A stretch of 64,000 nucleotides of DNA from positions 1,984,001 to 2,048,000 of the forward strand of contig NZ_MPZS01000001.1 in the NCBI RefSeq assembly GCF_002020135.1, given 5' to 3'. Each line of letters starts with the position of its first letter. Position 1 is the stretch's first letter. A program made the position numbers and the translations under genes. The stretch comes from Thioclava marina. Lineage in GTDB: Bacteria; Pseudomonadota; Alphaproteobacteria; Rhodobacterales; Rhodobacteraceae. Shown piece after piece: positions 26,201 to 34,328 of this stretch. Under the pieces are notes generated by a model. That model saw only the letters and a list, made by a program, of their open reading frames with translations. It searched no databases and was not told the DNA's origin.

Positions 26201-26379
26201 CGCTTACCGGGTCAAACAACACCATCGCGATCGAGGGCAACGACAACGATCACGTCACCGCTCTGGGCGCGCTGGACACCGGATTGACCACCACGTTCGA
26301 CGGGCATGACATGAGCATCTACACGCTCGGCGACGCGACCCTGCTGATAGATGACGAAATCACCAACGTGACGATCTGA
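23227..26379 (+). CDS. BapA/LapA-like Ig-repeat adhesin, type I secretion substrate
   Basis: Surface protein of 1050 residues, started at 23227 after a GGCGGAG ribosome binding site. It has no Sec signal. Residues 1-135 match the BapA prefix-like domain (LRKANILKYEKLDGDLVVTL, then QGFFL). A Gly/Ala-rich stretch follows at about 150-178. About seven Ig-like repeats of 96-99 residues run from about 205 to 870, each with a G-x-x-EPG-like start, a GxWxVxF centre and an A-x-D-x-x-GN end. The last 180 residues differ and end in strands around ALTGSNNTIAIEGNDNDHVT, resembling C-terminal signals of large type I-secreted adhesins. No GGxGxD RTX repeats are present. The gene leads an operon with its secretion system. 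At 1050 residues it is small for this class. Confidence 0.87.
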   Translation: MVKSVDFALRDSAGTVIYGSVSGDAAGEFIQVGAGEDVSLNLRKANILKYEKLDGDLVVTLADGRTITLQGFFLAPEGQENTLLISADGQIQQVVLEDMGSGVLFASYGQPELSDDKWSLNDRLAFLEGDAILAPVAEDDTTGMAAFAPALLTGVGGGGLAAAGVAGATLLGGSGGSSGSARIEPMVDDPSSEAALSAQSATQEAVVSGTGEPGSTVTVTLGDQSQSVEIGSGGTWRVMFRGETLPSDGNHEALVVVTAPDGTEYTLDGPGFLIDMTPPEVAITEGASSTGDIENLLDYADGITVSGGGEPGAAITVEVMGQLQSTTVGADGSWTVTFGQDQLPGGTYEAAMTVTATDALGNATTLTDTLVVDTEAHPISFDTVAGDDVVNLVEQQGGVTITGQSTPGAQMVISLGGVDLPATVDASGQWSVTFTAAQIGTGERELDFTATTTDAAGNVSTQSHVVQLDTVGQVAFTGAPITADDVINAQESGLITLSGTAEPGTQSVVVSFAGQTYPATVAANGSWSVDVTGAALATGTYEARVTAVDAAGNTSWGMRSVTVDLETDVAVDDGQAGGDDLLTAAEAASGLTITGSAEAGATVQVSFEGVTRSVQADGSGNWSATFTAAEVPAGTYDATVNVLATDLAGNSAQASHVIHVDTEVQNLTHATPTPNAIVADGIVNAAESADGFVVTGTVEAGSTVTVQLGSGVTITATVNGTSWSATIPASALPGEETQQVLSVRATDANGNMALQQSVITFDPLVRDFAITSDVASDGIVNAEEAASGFAISGTVEPGATVQVVLANGVSRTLVAGADGQWSAQFSGADLPDAEGTMSYQVFATDLVGNVSRTDGSFDYDLIAPESPDIIGFSRVENGLVGLLLEHSEDPLDFSAVDADGVVSEVVLDGAPIERSAYTAYDFQSTVPNGSYLVVSDTDAAGNESATLLVVDNHAAVTVDLNRVGLSEFDFAEIDLAFAPEADLTITEAQIKALTGSNNTIAIEGNDNDHVTALGALDTGLTTTFDGHDMSIYTLGDATLLIDDEITNVTI

Positions 26380-26394
26380 CGGAGGGCAGGGAGT

Positions 26395-27735
26395 ATGCGT
26401 CGGACCCAGCTCGTTCTCGATCACCGCTGCGCTCTTCGCGTGACGATGCTGCTTGCCGGCGCGGTCCTTCTGTCGGGGTGTCTGGCCGATGGCGTCCCTT
26501 TCCCGACCCGCAACGCAGTAGATCCCGCCACTGCGCCGCTCGCGGCTGGAAGCGTGCGCAAACCCGGCACCGATGCGCAAAGCTCGGCTCTGATCGCCGA
26601 TCTCGCGGCGCGCCGGTCGATCCTGCCCGCCACCGGCCCCTATGCCGAGGTCGCGCAGGCGGTGCTCGATCATTCTGCCGGGGCGGCCCAGGCGGAATTG
26701 CGGGTCGCGCGTCTGACGGCGCAGGCGAAGTCGAAGAACTGGTTGCCTCAGATCGGGCCGAGCGTGAGCCTGTCCAGTCTCGGCGATCTCGTCACCCAGC
26801 TGGTGATGGAGCAGGTGATCTTCGACAACGGCGCGAAGAAGGCCGAACGCGATTTCGCGGCCGCTGATGTCGAGGTCGCGGCTGTGGGGCTCTCGCAGGA
26901 AATGAACGACACAGTCCATGACGGGCTGAAGTTCTACGTCTCGGGGCTCAAGGCCGAGGCTCAGGCCGAGGTTGCGAGCGCGAGCGCCCGCCAGCTCTCC
27001 GAATTCGAGCGTATCCTGCGCGAACGTGCGAAGGGCGGGCTCTCGGATCTTTCCGAGGTCGGGTTCGTCGCGCAGAAACGCCACGAGGCCGAGGCCGAGG
27101 CGCAGGCTGACCGGCAGGCGGCGCAGGCCGCAAGGGCGCAGCTCGCGACGATGACCGATCGGCCGCTCGATCATCTTGCGGGGCTTTCTTCCGTAGCGCT
27201 TCCCCCGAGCGCGCCTGAACCGCTCGCGGTCAAGCGCGCCGAGGGCGAAGCCGCGCGGGCCCAGGCAGAGGCGCAGCTTGCCAGGGCGGGCCATCTTCCG
27301 GGCCTCGGGCTGCGCGCGGGTGCAGGTGAGGGCAAGCCGACGCTTGGTGTGAATATGGGTATGACTCAGATGCTGGGCTTTGGCCGGGGCGACACGCTCG
27401 CCGCGATCGACGCCGGGGCCGAGGCGGGACAGGCGCGCGTTGCGAAGGCGCGACAGGATGGGGCCCGCACCCTGTCGGCGCTTCAGGCCCGGCTGGCCGA
27501 TCAGCGCGCGCGCGAGGCACGCGATGCCGCCCTTGTCGAAGAGGCAGAGTCGGGGCTGGAACTGTTCAAGCGGCAATACAAGATGGGACGCCGCCGCCTG
27601 ATGGAGCTGGTCGGCAATTACGAAAGCTATGCCGCGATGAAGCGCGCGCAGGTCGGGTTGCGCTACGAAATCTCCCTGACCGAGCTGGAGATCGCGCGGG
27701 TGCAGGGGCTTCTGGTCGATGGAAGCCGGATATGA
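26395..27735 (+). CDS. TolC-family outer-membrane channel of the type I secretion system
   Basis: Outer-membrane efflux protein of 446 residues forming the exit duct for the adhesin. The N-terminus has a lipoprotein signal (LLAGAVLLSGC, cysteine near residue 29). This is common in OprM-like channels and less so in TolC of type I systems. Long alternating helical stretches rich in Ala, Glu, Arg and Gln (about residues 85-145 and 175-250, repeated in the C-terminal half) are the coiled coils of the periplasmic tunnel. The final motif QYKMGRRRLMELV is typical of LapE/AggA-type members. It starts 15 bases after the adhesin stop. Confidence 0.85.
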   Translation: MRRTQLVLDHRCALRVTMLLAGAVLLSGCLADGVPFPTRNAVDPATAPLAAGSVRKPGTDAQSSALIADLAARRSILPATGPYAEVAQAVLDHSAGAAQAELRVARLTAQAKSKNWLPQIGPSVSLSSLGDLVTQLVMEQVIFDNGAKKAERDFAAADVEVAAVGLSQEMNDTVHDGLKFYVSGLKAEAQAEVASASARQLSEFERILRERAKGGLSDLSEVGFVAQKRHEAEAEAQADRQAAQAARAQLATMTDRPLDHLAGLSSVALPPSAPEPLAVKRAEGEAARAQAEAQLARAGHLPGLGLRAGAGEGKPTLGVNMGMTQMLGFGRGDTLAAIDAGAEAGQARVAKARQDGARTLSALQARLADQRAREARDAALVEEAESGLELFKRQYKMGRRRLMELVGNYESYAAMKRAQVGLRYEISLTELEIARVQGLLVDGSRI

Positions 27736-27750
27736 GGAGGTGGCAGGCGG

Positions 27751-29988
27751 GTGAGTGATCGCGTCATCGCGTTTGACATCAACGCCGCCCGCGTGAGCGG
27801 GGCGGCCGATGGAGTCATGCCGCGTGCCGCCGTAGCTCCCGCTGAACCCGGCCCCGATGAGCGTCTTGCCCGGGTGAGGGCGCGCGCCGAACTGGCCAGC
27901 GCCTATGCCGGACTTCTGGGCGCGGAACTGCCCGCATCGGACGTGCTCGAACAGATGCTGCTCGCGATCGGAGAGGCCACCGAAAGCGGCGCCACGATCA
28001 CCCCCGAGAGCATCGCCGCGGTGCTGCGTGTCGCCGGACTGACGGCCTCGGTCGACACGATCGATACGCTCAGCCCCGGCCAGTGGCCCGCGCTCGCGCA
28101 GATGGCGAACGGGCAGATGGTGCTGGTCGCCGCGCAGGAGGGCGACAGCCTTTTCATCTATGACAAGACCTGCCCCGATCAGCGCGCCGAAGTGCCGCTG
28201 CGCGAGTTCTCCCCGCATTTCTCGGGCCGGATCATTCGCGCGCGCACCTCGCTGCGCCAGCTCGAAGAGCGCCATATCGGCAAAGACACCGAAGGCCATT
28301 GGTTCTGGGGGGCGTTTCGCACGCAACGCCGCGCCTTTGCCGAGGTCGCGTTGGGCTCGCTCTTTGCCAACATCCTTGCGGTAGCGGTCGCGTTGTTCTC
28401 GCTTCAGGTCTATGACCGGGTGATCCCGCATCAATCCGAAAGCACGCTTTGGGTTCTGGCACTTGGTGCGGGGCTCGCGCTGGTGCTGGAGATGGGGCTG
28501 AAGCTCGCGCGCTCCGGCCTGATGGATCTTGCCGGGCGGCGGATCGAGCTCTCGGTGCAAGGCCTGCTGATGGATCGCCTTCTGGGAATGAAGGCGGCGC
28601 CTGAGAAGCGCGCACCCAGCCAGCTTTTCGCCGCGATGCGCGAGTTTTCCTCGGTACGTGAGTTCTTCACCGCTTCGACCATCGGTACGCTGGCCGATAT
28701 CCCCTTTCTCTTCGTCTTCCTGATCCTCGTCGCCTCGATCGGCGGCCCGCTGGTCTTCGTGCTGATCGCGGGGGCGGTGCTGATGGTGGTGCCGGGGTTG
28801 TTCCTGCAAAAGAAGATGGTCGCGCTGAGCCAGTCGACGCAAGGCGCCTCGAGCCGCGCGAGCCGCCTGTTGCATGAAGCGATCTACGAGCATGAGACCG
28901 TCGCCACCACGCGTGGCGCGGATCGGATCAAGCGGATCTGGGAAGAACTGACGACCCTTTCGGCGGTAAAGAGCTCCGAGCAGCGCAAGCTTGCCTCGGC
29001 GCTGACGTACTGGGCGCAGATGATCCAGCAGGGCACCTATATCGCCGCCGTGGTGATCGGTGCCTACATGGTGTTCGCAGGCGAATTCACCGTCGGTTCG
29101 ATCATCGCCATCGGCATCCTGACCTCGCGCACGCTTGCGCCGCTGACGCAGCTGGCGGGGACGCTCGCGCGCTGGTCGAACGTGAAATCGGCTCTGGTCG
29201 GGCTCGATGCGATCGCGGAGGCCGAGCAGGTCCAGAGCGTTGGTCGCCGGTACCTGCGCGCGGAGACGCTGCGCGGCGCGTTCGAGCTGCGCCATCTCGA
29301 ATTCCGTTATGACCCGGAGGCCGCCCCCACGGTCGAGATCGCGGGGCTTGCGATCCCGCAGGGGCAGCGCGTGGCGGTGCTTGGCGCGAATGGTTCGGGG
29401 AAATCGACCCTGCTCAAGCTGCTTGCCGGGCTTTACGAGCCGCAAAACGGGCGGCTCCTGCTCGACGGGATCGATATCGGCCAGATCCACCCGCGCGATC
29501 TGCGGCGCAGCGTGGGTTACCTTAGCCAGGACGTGCGGCTTTTCGCGGGCACACTGCGCGACAATCTCAATCTCACCCAGCTCGAACGGGATGACGAACG
29601 GCTTTATGCCGCGCTCGACTTCGCGGGGCTGGGGCCGTTCCTGCGCAACCATCCGCGCGGGCTCGACCTGCCGATCCGCGATGGCGGCGAGGGGCTCTCT
29701 GTGGGCCAGCGCCAGTCGATCGGCTGGGCGCGGCTGTGGTTGCAGGATCCGCAGGTGGTGATCCTTGACGAGCCGACCGCCGCCCTCGACACCACGCTGG
29801 AAACCACGCTGGTCAGCCGCCTGGATGGCTGGCTGGGTGATCGCACCGCGATCATCGCCACCCACCGCGTGCCGATCCTGTCGCTCACTGGTCGTACGTT
29901 GATTCTACAAAACGGCCGGTTGGCCGTCGATGGTCCACGCGATGCGGTTCTGGCCCATCTGAACAAGACAAAAGGCGCGCAGGCATGA
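27751..29988 (+). CDS. Type I secretion ABC transporter, LapB-like
   Basis: Inner-membrane ABC transporter of 745 residues, GTG start, that powers adhesin export. Residues 40-180 form a C39-like domain lacking the catalytic cysteine and histidine, so it would bind the substrate without cleaving it. Five or six membrane helices follow (about 205-470). ATPase motifs are VLGANGSGKSTLLKLL (Walker A), EGLSVGQRQSIGWARL (the LSGGQ signature reads LSVGQ), VVILDEPTAALD (Walker B) and IIATHRVP (H-loop). It starts 15 bases after the channel gene and overlaps the adaptor gene by 4 bases. Confidence 0.9.
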   Translation: MSDRVIAFDINAARVSGAADGVMPRAAVAPAEPGPDERLARVRARAELASAYAGLLGAELPASDVLEQMLLAIGEATESGATITPESIAAVLRVAGLTASVDTIDTLSPGQWPALAQMANGQMVLVAAQEGDSLFIYDKTCPDQRAEVPLREFSPHFSGRIIRARTSLRQLEERHIGKDTEGHWFWGAFRTQRRAFAEVALGSLFANILAVAVALFSLQVYDRVIPHQSESTLWVLALGAGLALVLEMGLKLARSGLMDLAGRRIELSVQGLLMDRLLGMKAAPEKRAPSQLFAAMREFSSVREFFTASTIGTLADIPFLFVFLILVASIGGPLVFVLIAGAVLMVVPGLFLQKKMVALSQSTQGASSRASRLLHEAIYEHETVATTRGADRIKRIWEELTTLSAVKSSEQRKLASALTYWAQMIQQGTYIAAVVIGAYMVFAGEFTVGSIIAIGILTSRTLAPLTQLAGTLARWSNVKSALVGLDAIAEAEQVQSVGRRYLRAETLRGAFELRHLEFRYDPEAAPTVEIAGLAIPQGQRVAVLGANGSGKSTLLKLLAGLYEPQNGRLLLDGIDIGQIHPRDLRRSVGYLSQDVRLFAGTLRDNLNLTQLERDDERLYAALDFAGLGPFLRNHPRGLDLPIRDGGEGLSVGQRQSIGWARLWLQDPQVVILDEPTAALDTTLETTLVSRLDGWLGDRTAIIATHRVPILSLTGRTLILQNGRLAVDGPRDAVLAHLNKTKGAQA

Positions 29989-31157
29989 CGACGATCGACC
30001 CCGCGGCCCTTCAGGACAGCTCGCGCCGCCTGTCGCTCACGATCTGGATCGTCGTTGCGGCGATCGTGATCTTCCTGCTCTGGGCGTCGATGGCCTGGGT
30101 TGACCAGATCGTGCGCGGCCCGGGCGAGATCACCTCCTCGGCCAAGCCGCAGATCATCCAGAACCTCGAAGGCGGGATCCTCGCGGAGCTTTACGTCGGC
30201 GAGGGCGATGTGGTCGAGCCGGGGCAGGTCATCGCGCGGCTGCAATCGACGCAATACCAAACCCAGGTCGACGATCTCGAAGATCAGATCGCCACGCTGG
30301 AGATCAAGCGCGCGCGTCTCGAGGCGGAGATGGCGGGGCGTGATACCTTCGCGGTGACCGAGGCGCAGCGTGCGTTGGTCCCCGAGATCGTGATCTCGGA
30401 AAGCGCGCTTCTCAAGGCTCGGATGGCCGATGTCGCGGCGCGCGCGAAGGGGGCGAAGAACGTCATGGCGCAGGCGCGCGAGGAGCTCGACCTGGTCGAG
30501 CGGATGTACAAGAAGGACGTGGCGCCGCTGATCGAGGTGACCCGGGCGCGCAAGACCTTTTCCGATGCCGAACGCGCGTGGCGCGAGATCGGCACGAAGG
30601 CCGCGCTGGAACGCGCCGCCGAGCATTCCGACGTTCTGGGCAAGCTTGCCACGCGGCGTCAGCAGCTCAAGCTGGCCGAGGATCAGCTCGATCGCACGGT
30701 CCTCACCGCGCCGATGCGGGGGGTGGTGAACAAACTGCCGGTGGCGACGATCGGCGGCGTGGTCCGGCCCGGTGAGGAGATCGCGCAGATCATTCCGCTC
30801 GATGAGGCTCTGGTGCTCGAGGCGCGAATTACGCCCCGCGACATTGCCCATGTGCAACCCGGACAAGAGGCGACGATCAAGCTCTCGGCCTATGATTACA
30901 CCATCTATGGCAGCCTGCGTGGCACGGTCGCGCTGGTCTCTGCCGATACGTTCAAGGACGAGCGCAAGCCCGACGGCGATCCGCATTACAAGGTGACGGT
31001 GTCGGTCGACCTGACCGACCTGCCCGCACGCCAGAAACAGCTCGAGATCCGTCCCGGCATGCAAGCGGTGGTGGAGTTGCACACCGGCGAGAAGACCGTG
31101 CTGCAATATCTGCTCAAGCCGCTCTACAAATCGCGCGATGCCTTGCGCGAACCTTGA
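29985..31157 (+). CDS. HlyD-family type I secretion adaptor, LapC-like
   Basis: Periplasmic membrane-fusion protein of 390 residues linking the ABC transporter to the outer-membrane channel. One membrane helix is at about 17-40 (LTIWIVVAAIVIFLLWASMA). A split lipoyl domain (GGILAELYVGEGDVVEPGQVIARL; TVLTAPMRGVVNKLPV) flanks a coiled-coil hairpin at about 80-220, and a beta-barrel follows. The C-terminal RPGMQAVVELHTGEKTVLQYL is the conserved HlyD tail. The ATG overlaps the transporter stop. The last 34 bases overlap the convergent response regulator-phosphatase gene, so the two transcripts must collide. Confidence 0.92.
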   Translation: MTTIDPAALQDSSRRLSLTIWIVVAAIVIFLLWASMAWVDQIVRGPGEITSSAKPQIIQNLEGGILAELYVGEGDVVEPGQVIARLQSTQYQTQVDDLEDQIATLEIKRARLEAEMAGRDTFAVTEAQRALVPEIVISESALLKARMADVAARAKGAKNVMAQAREELDLVERMYKKDVAPLIEVTRARKTFSDAERAWREIGTKAALERAAEHSDVLGKLATRRQQLKLAEDQLDRTVLTAPMRGVVNKLPVATIGGVVRPGEEIAQIIPLDEALVLEARITPRDIAHVQPGQEATIKLSAYDYTIYGSLRGTVALVSADTFKDERKPDGDPHYKVTVSVDLTDLPARQKQLEIRPGMQAVVELHTGEKTVLQYLLKPLYKSRDALREP

Positions 31158-32419
31158 GTGCCGCCCGGTCCTCGATACTCGAAGACCGCGGCAGAGATAT
31201 CGTCCGTGATGTCGCCTGCGGTGTAGTCCTCGATTTCCCACAAGATCGCGTCGAGAAAAGAGGGCCCCTCAAGCGAGGAGAATTTGCGCAAGAGCGCGGC
31301 GAGCCCGGTCTGGTCGATCATCGCGCCCTTCGGATTTGTCGCCTCCGTGATCCCGTCAGAGATCAGGATGAGCCGGTCGCCGGGCGCGAGCAGGGTTGTG
31401 ACGGTCGCATAGTCCGCGCCGGGGATCAGCCCGATGGGCAAGCCGCCCTCCCCCAGAAATTCGACCTGTCCGCCGTAGCGCTGCACCACCGGATAGGGGT
31501 GGCCCGCCTGCACGAGCTCAACCCGCCCCGTCGCCAGATCGATATCTGCATAGACTAGCGTCAGGTAGCTTTCGGTCTGCATCTCCTCGAGCACGAGATC
31601 ATTCATCATTCGCGCGACTTCGGCGGGCGGGCGGCTGATGAAACTGTCACGTCCCGTGGAGATCAGGGCGATGTTCTGTGCAGGCCATGTCCCCGAAAGA
31701 TAGCCCGCCACCCGCGCCATCATCAGCGCCGAGGTAATTCCGTGCCCGGAGACATCAATCCCGTAGAGGCCGACGCGCGTCTCGCCGATCGGAAAGAAAC
31801 CGACGAGATCGCCCCCCACATGGCCGGTGGGGCGCAGCATCAGCGAGGCCACGCCCGCCCCGAAATCGCGATGACGGTCGCGCACGAGGCTTTGCTGGAG
31901 TTTGCGCGCCTCTTGCAGGTCGCGCTCGATCACGTCCTGCGCGGCGCGCAATAGATCGTTCTTCGCGCTCAACTCTTCCTGCATCGAGAGGATTCGGCTG
32001 CCCGCGCTGAGTCTCGCGCGCAACTCTTCGCCGTTCACCGGTTTGGACAGGAAGTCATCCGCGCCACTTTCCAGCCCATGCGTGACGTCGGTCTTCTCGG
32101 CCTTTGAGGTGAGCAGGATGAAATAGCCATAACTGCGTCGATCCATCGCCCGAAAAGCCTGACAGAACTCCGGCCCCGTCATGCCGGTCATCATCCAGTC
32201 GGAGATCACGATGTCCGGCTCTGTCCGGGTGCAGATCACCAGCGCCTCCTCCGCACTGGCGGCTTCGCTTACCCTATAGCCCGAGCGCGCCAGCTGCGCC
32301 GACAGGATGCGGCGTTGCATGCGGCTGTCATCGACCACGAGGACATGGCGCGGCGCTCCCGGCTCGGGGGGAGAGGGGTCGGGAAAGGGAGCGTCATCGC
32401 TCGCAGCCATATGGGTCAT
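31124..32419 (-). CDS. Response regulator with PP2C-type phosphatase output (HsbR-like)
   Basis: Signalling protein of 431 residues (starts at 32431 GTG, 32419 ATG or 32410 ATG all possible). The receiver domain is at about 25-145: acidic pair in VLVVDDSRMQ, phospho-acceptor Asp74 in VISDWMM, conserved lysine in FLSKPVN. A coiled coil follows at about 145-185, then a SpoIIE-type PP2C phosphatase domain: GGDLVGFF, GIDVSGHGITSAL, QAGHPYPV, LISDGITEA and TDDISAAVF supply the metal-binding aspartates and glycines. Such proteins dephosphorylate an anti-sigma antagonist in partner-switching. The best-known relative is HsbR of Pseudomonas, fed by HptB. An Hpt gene lies just across the divergent promoter region, but no STAS-domain antagonist gene is in the window. 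Confidence 0.85.
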   Translation of the reverse strand: MTHMAASDDAPFPDPSPPEPGAPRHVLVVDDSRMQRRILSAQLARSGYRVSEAASAEEALVICTRTEPDIVISDWMMTGMTGPEFCQAFRAMDRRSYGYFILLTSKAEKTDVTHGLESGADDFLSKPVNGEELRARLSAGSRILSMQEELSAKNDLLRAAQDVIERDLQEARKLQQSLVRDRHRDFGAGVASLMLRPTGHVGGDLVGFFPIGETRVGLYGIDVSGHGITSALMMARVAGYLSGTWPAQNIALISTGRDSFISRPPAEVARMMNDLVLEEMQTESYLTLVYADIDLATGRVELVQAGHPYPVVQRYGGQVEFLGEGGLPIGLIPGADYATVTTLLAPGDRLILISDGITEATNPKGAMIDQTGLAALLRKFSSLEGPSFLDAILWEIEDYTAGDITDDISAAVFEYRGPGGTQGSRKASRDL

Positions 32420-32561
32420 CCGCTGTCTCACGCCGCTATCAGGCCGTGAGTTTCCCTAAGAATCCGTGAAAATTCCTTCCCCGATCGCATTTAAGCCTTT
32501 CGCAATCTTTGGGCTCTACGGTCGGTCCCCGGTGAAGGTAATTTGGTGGCCGGAGGGTCGA

Positions 32562-32891
32562 ATGATTGATTGGGAACGGGTGCGCGAATTGCGCCATGAA
32601 ATCGGCGCGGATGGCTTCGCGGAGGTGGTCGAGCTTTTCCTCGACGAGGTCGAATCGGTCGTAATGAGGCTTGGGTCACGCCCCGACCGGCTGGAGGAGG
32701 ATCTCCATTTCCTCAAAGGCTCGGCCTGGAACCTCGGCTTTCGCGATTTTGGAGGCATGTGCCAGCGGGGCGAACGTCTCGCCGCGACTGGAGAGGGGGG
32801 GAAGGTCGAGATAGCCGCGATCCTCGGCTCCTATGGCGAGTCGAAGACGATCTTCATGGGGCGGCTGACAGAATTCACCGCTGCCGCCTGA
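32562..32891 (+). CDS. Single-domain histidine phosphotransfer (Hpt) protein
   Basis: Cytoplasmic phosphotransfer protein of 109 residues. The start at 32562 follows a GGAGGG ribosome binding site; longer upstream extensions have no homology. The phosphorylated histidine is residue 49 in DLHFLKGSAWNLGF, which fits the Hpt signature H-x-x-K-G-S-A/S-x-x-x-G. The rest is predicted helical, as needed for a four-helix bundle. No kinase or receiver domain is attached. It diverges from the receiver-PP2C gene with 142 bases between them. It would pass phosphate from a hybrid kinase encoded elsewhere to the receiver next door. Confidence 0.88.
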   Translation: MIDWERVRELRHEIGADGFAEVVELFLDEVESVVMRLGSRPDRLEEDLHFLKGSAWNLGFRDFGGMCQRGERLAATGEGGKVEIAAILGSYGESKTIFMGRLTEFTAAA

Positions 32892-32897
32892 TCGAGC

Positions 32898-34145
32898 TCA
32901 GATCAGGAACTCGGCGAGCGTTTCGTCTTCGGTGATGTCGCGCCAGATGAAGCCCTCGGCATCGAGCTTGGCGAAGAGCTCGGTGAAATTCTCTGCCCGT
33001 TTGGTTTCGATCCCGATCAGGACCGAGCCGAAATTGCGCGCGGATTTCTTCAGGTATTCGAAACGTGCGATGTCGTCATCGGGGCCGAGCATCTCAAGAA
33101 AGTCGCGCAGCGCGCCGGGGCGCTGCGGCAGGCGCAGGATGAAGTATTTCTTCAATCCGGAATAGCGCTGTGCGCGCTCGCGCACCTCGGGCAGGCGTTC
33201 GAAATCGAAATTGCCTCCGGATGTGATGCAGACCACCCGCTTGCCGCGAATTTCCTCGGCCAGCTCGGGCAGGATGTCGATCGACATTGCGCCGGCGGGC
33301 TCAAGCACGATCCCCTCGACATTGAGCATCTCGAGCATGGTGATGCAGATCCGGTCCTCGGGCGCGAGATGGATCATTTCGGGCGTGACCCAGCCAAGCT
33401 CTGCGAAGGGGCGCGCGCCGATCCGCGCGACCGCGGCCCCGTCGACGAAGCTGTTCACATGATCCAGCGTGACCGGATGGCCCGCCGCGACCGCGGCTGT
33501 CAGGCTCGCCCCGCCCAAGGGTTCGACGAAACGGAACTCGGTCGCGGGAGCGGTTGCGCGCAGGTAGCCCGTCACCCCCGCGGCCAGACCGCCCCCCCCA
33601 ACCGGCAGGATCACCAGATCGGGCGCCTCGCCCATCTGATCGAGGATCTCGACCCCGACCGAAGCCTGTCCCTCTATCACCGAGGGGTCGTCGAAGGGGG
33701 CCAGAAAATGCGCCCCGGCCTTTGCGCAAAATTCCTGCGCGGCGGCCAGCGTGTCGTCGAAATAGTCGCCCGTGAGCACGATCTCGATCGCATCACCGCC
33801 GAAGGTCTTGGTTTTGTCGATCTTCTGTTGCGGGGTCGTTACGGGCATGAAGATCGTGCCCTTTACCCCGAAATGACGGCAGGCGAAGGCGACGCCTTGC
33901 GCGTGGTTGCCCGCGCTCGCACAGACGAAATGGCTGGCCTCCGGGTCGCTCTCGCGCAGTTTGCGCATCGCGGTGAAAGCGCCACGCAGCTTGTAGCTGC
34001 GCACCGGCGTCAGATCCTCGCGCTTGAGCCAGATCTCCGCGCCGAACCGCGCCGAGAGATGGTCATTGCGCTGAAGCGGCGTGGGCTCGAAAAGCGCACG
34101 CAGGGCACGGGTGGCGGCAAGGGCGGAGAGGGCAAATTCACTCAT
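32898..34145 (-). CDS. ilvA: Threonine ammonia-lyase (biosynthetic)
   Basis: PLP enzyme of 415 residues that converts threonine to 2-oxobutyrate, the first step of isoleucine synthesis. The PLP lysine is in VRSYKLRGAF (about residue 54), the phosphate-binding glycine loop is PVGGGGLAAGV, and a serine/glycine motif is in CITSGGNFD. The C-terminal 80 residues form a single ACT-like regulatory domain (LKKYFILRLPQRPGALRDFLE), so allosteric control is possible. It is convergent with the hpt gene, whose stop lies 6 bases away. The start at 34145 is at the homology boundary. Confidence 0.92.
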   Translation of the reverse strand: MSEFALSALAATRALRALFEPTPLQRNDHLSARFGAEIWLKREDLTPVRSYKLRGAFTAMRKLRESDPEASHFVCASAGNHAQGVAFACRHFGVKGTIFMPVTTPQQKIDKTKTFGGDAIEIVLTGDYFDDTLAAAQEFCAKAGAHFLAPFDDPSVIEGQASVGVEILDQMGEAPDLVILPVGGGGLAAGVTGYLRATAPATEFRFVEPLGGASLTAAVAAGHPVTLDHVNSFVDGAAVARIGARPFAELGWVTPEMIHLAPEDRICITMLEMLNVEGIVLEPAGAMSIDILPELAEEIRGKRVVCITSGGNFDFERLPEVRERAQRYSGLKKYFILRLPQRPGALRDFLEMLGPDDDIARFEYLKKSARNFGSVLIGIETKRAENFTELFAKLDAEGFIWRDITEDETLAEFLI

Positions 34146-34328
34146 GTCAAAGCCATGCCCAAGCCGGGGCCATCTTGCAAGGGATAAGGCGATTCGGCGG
34201 ATCTTCGCGCAGGCGCGACTTCGGTTCGGCAAGGCCCTGCGCATCGTGGAAAATCGCCTCGTTTTGGCCCCAATTGCGGTTTAACCATGGTGAGAGTTTG
34301 ACTGAAATCAGCGTCTTGGGAGGGCGTG

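Noticed and set aside
23227-26379. RTX calcium-binding toxin or protease
   Set aside because: No GGxGxD nonapeptides and no catalytic domain; the repeats are Ig-like.
26212-29865. Minus-strand open frame of more than 1200 codons
   Set aside because: It lies opposite the clearly recognisable channel and ABC transporter genes. Its translation is Arg/His/Asp-rich without any domain. Such antisense frames are normal in high-GC DNA.
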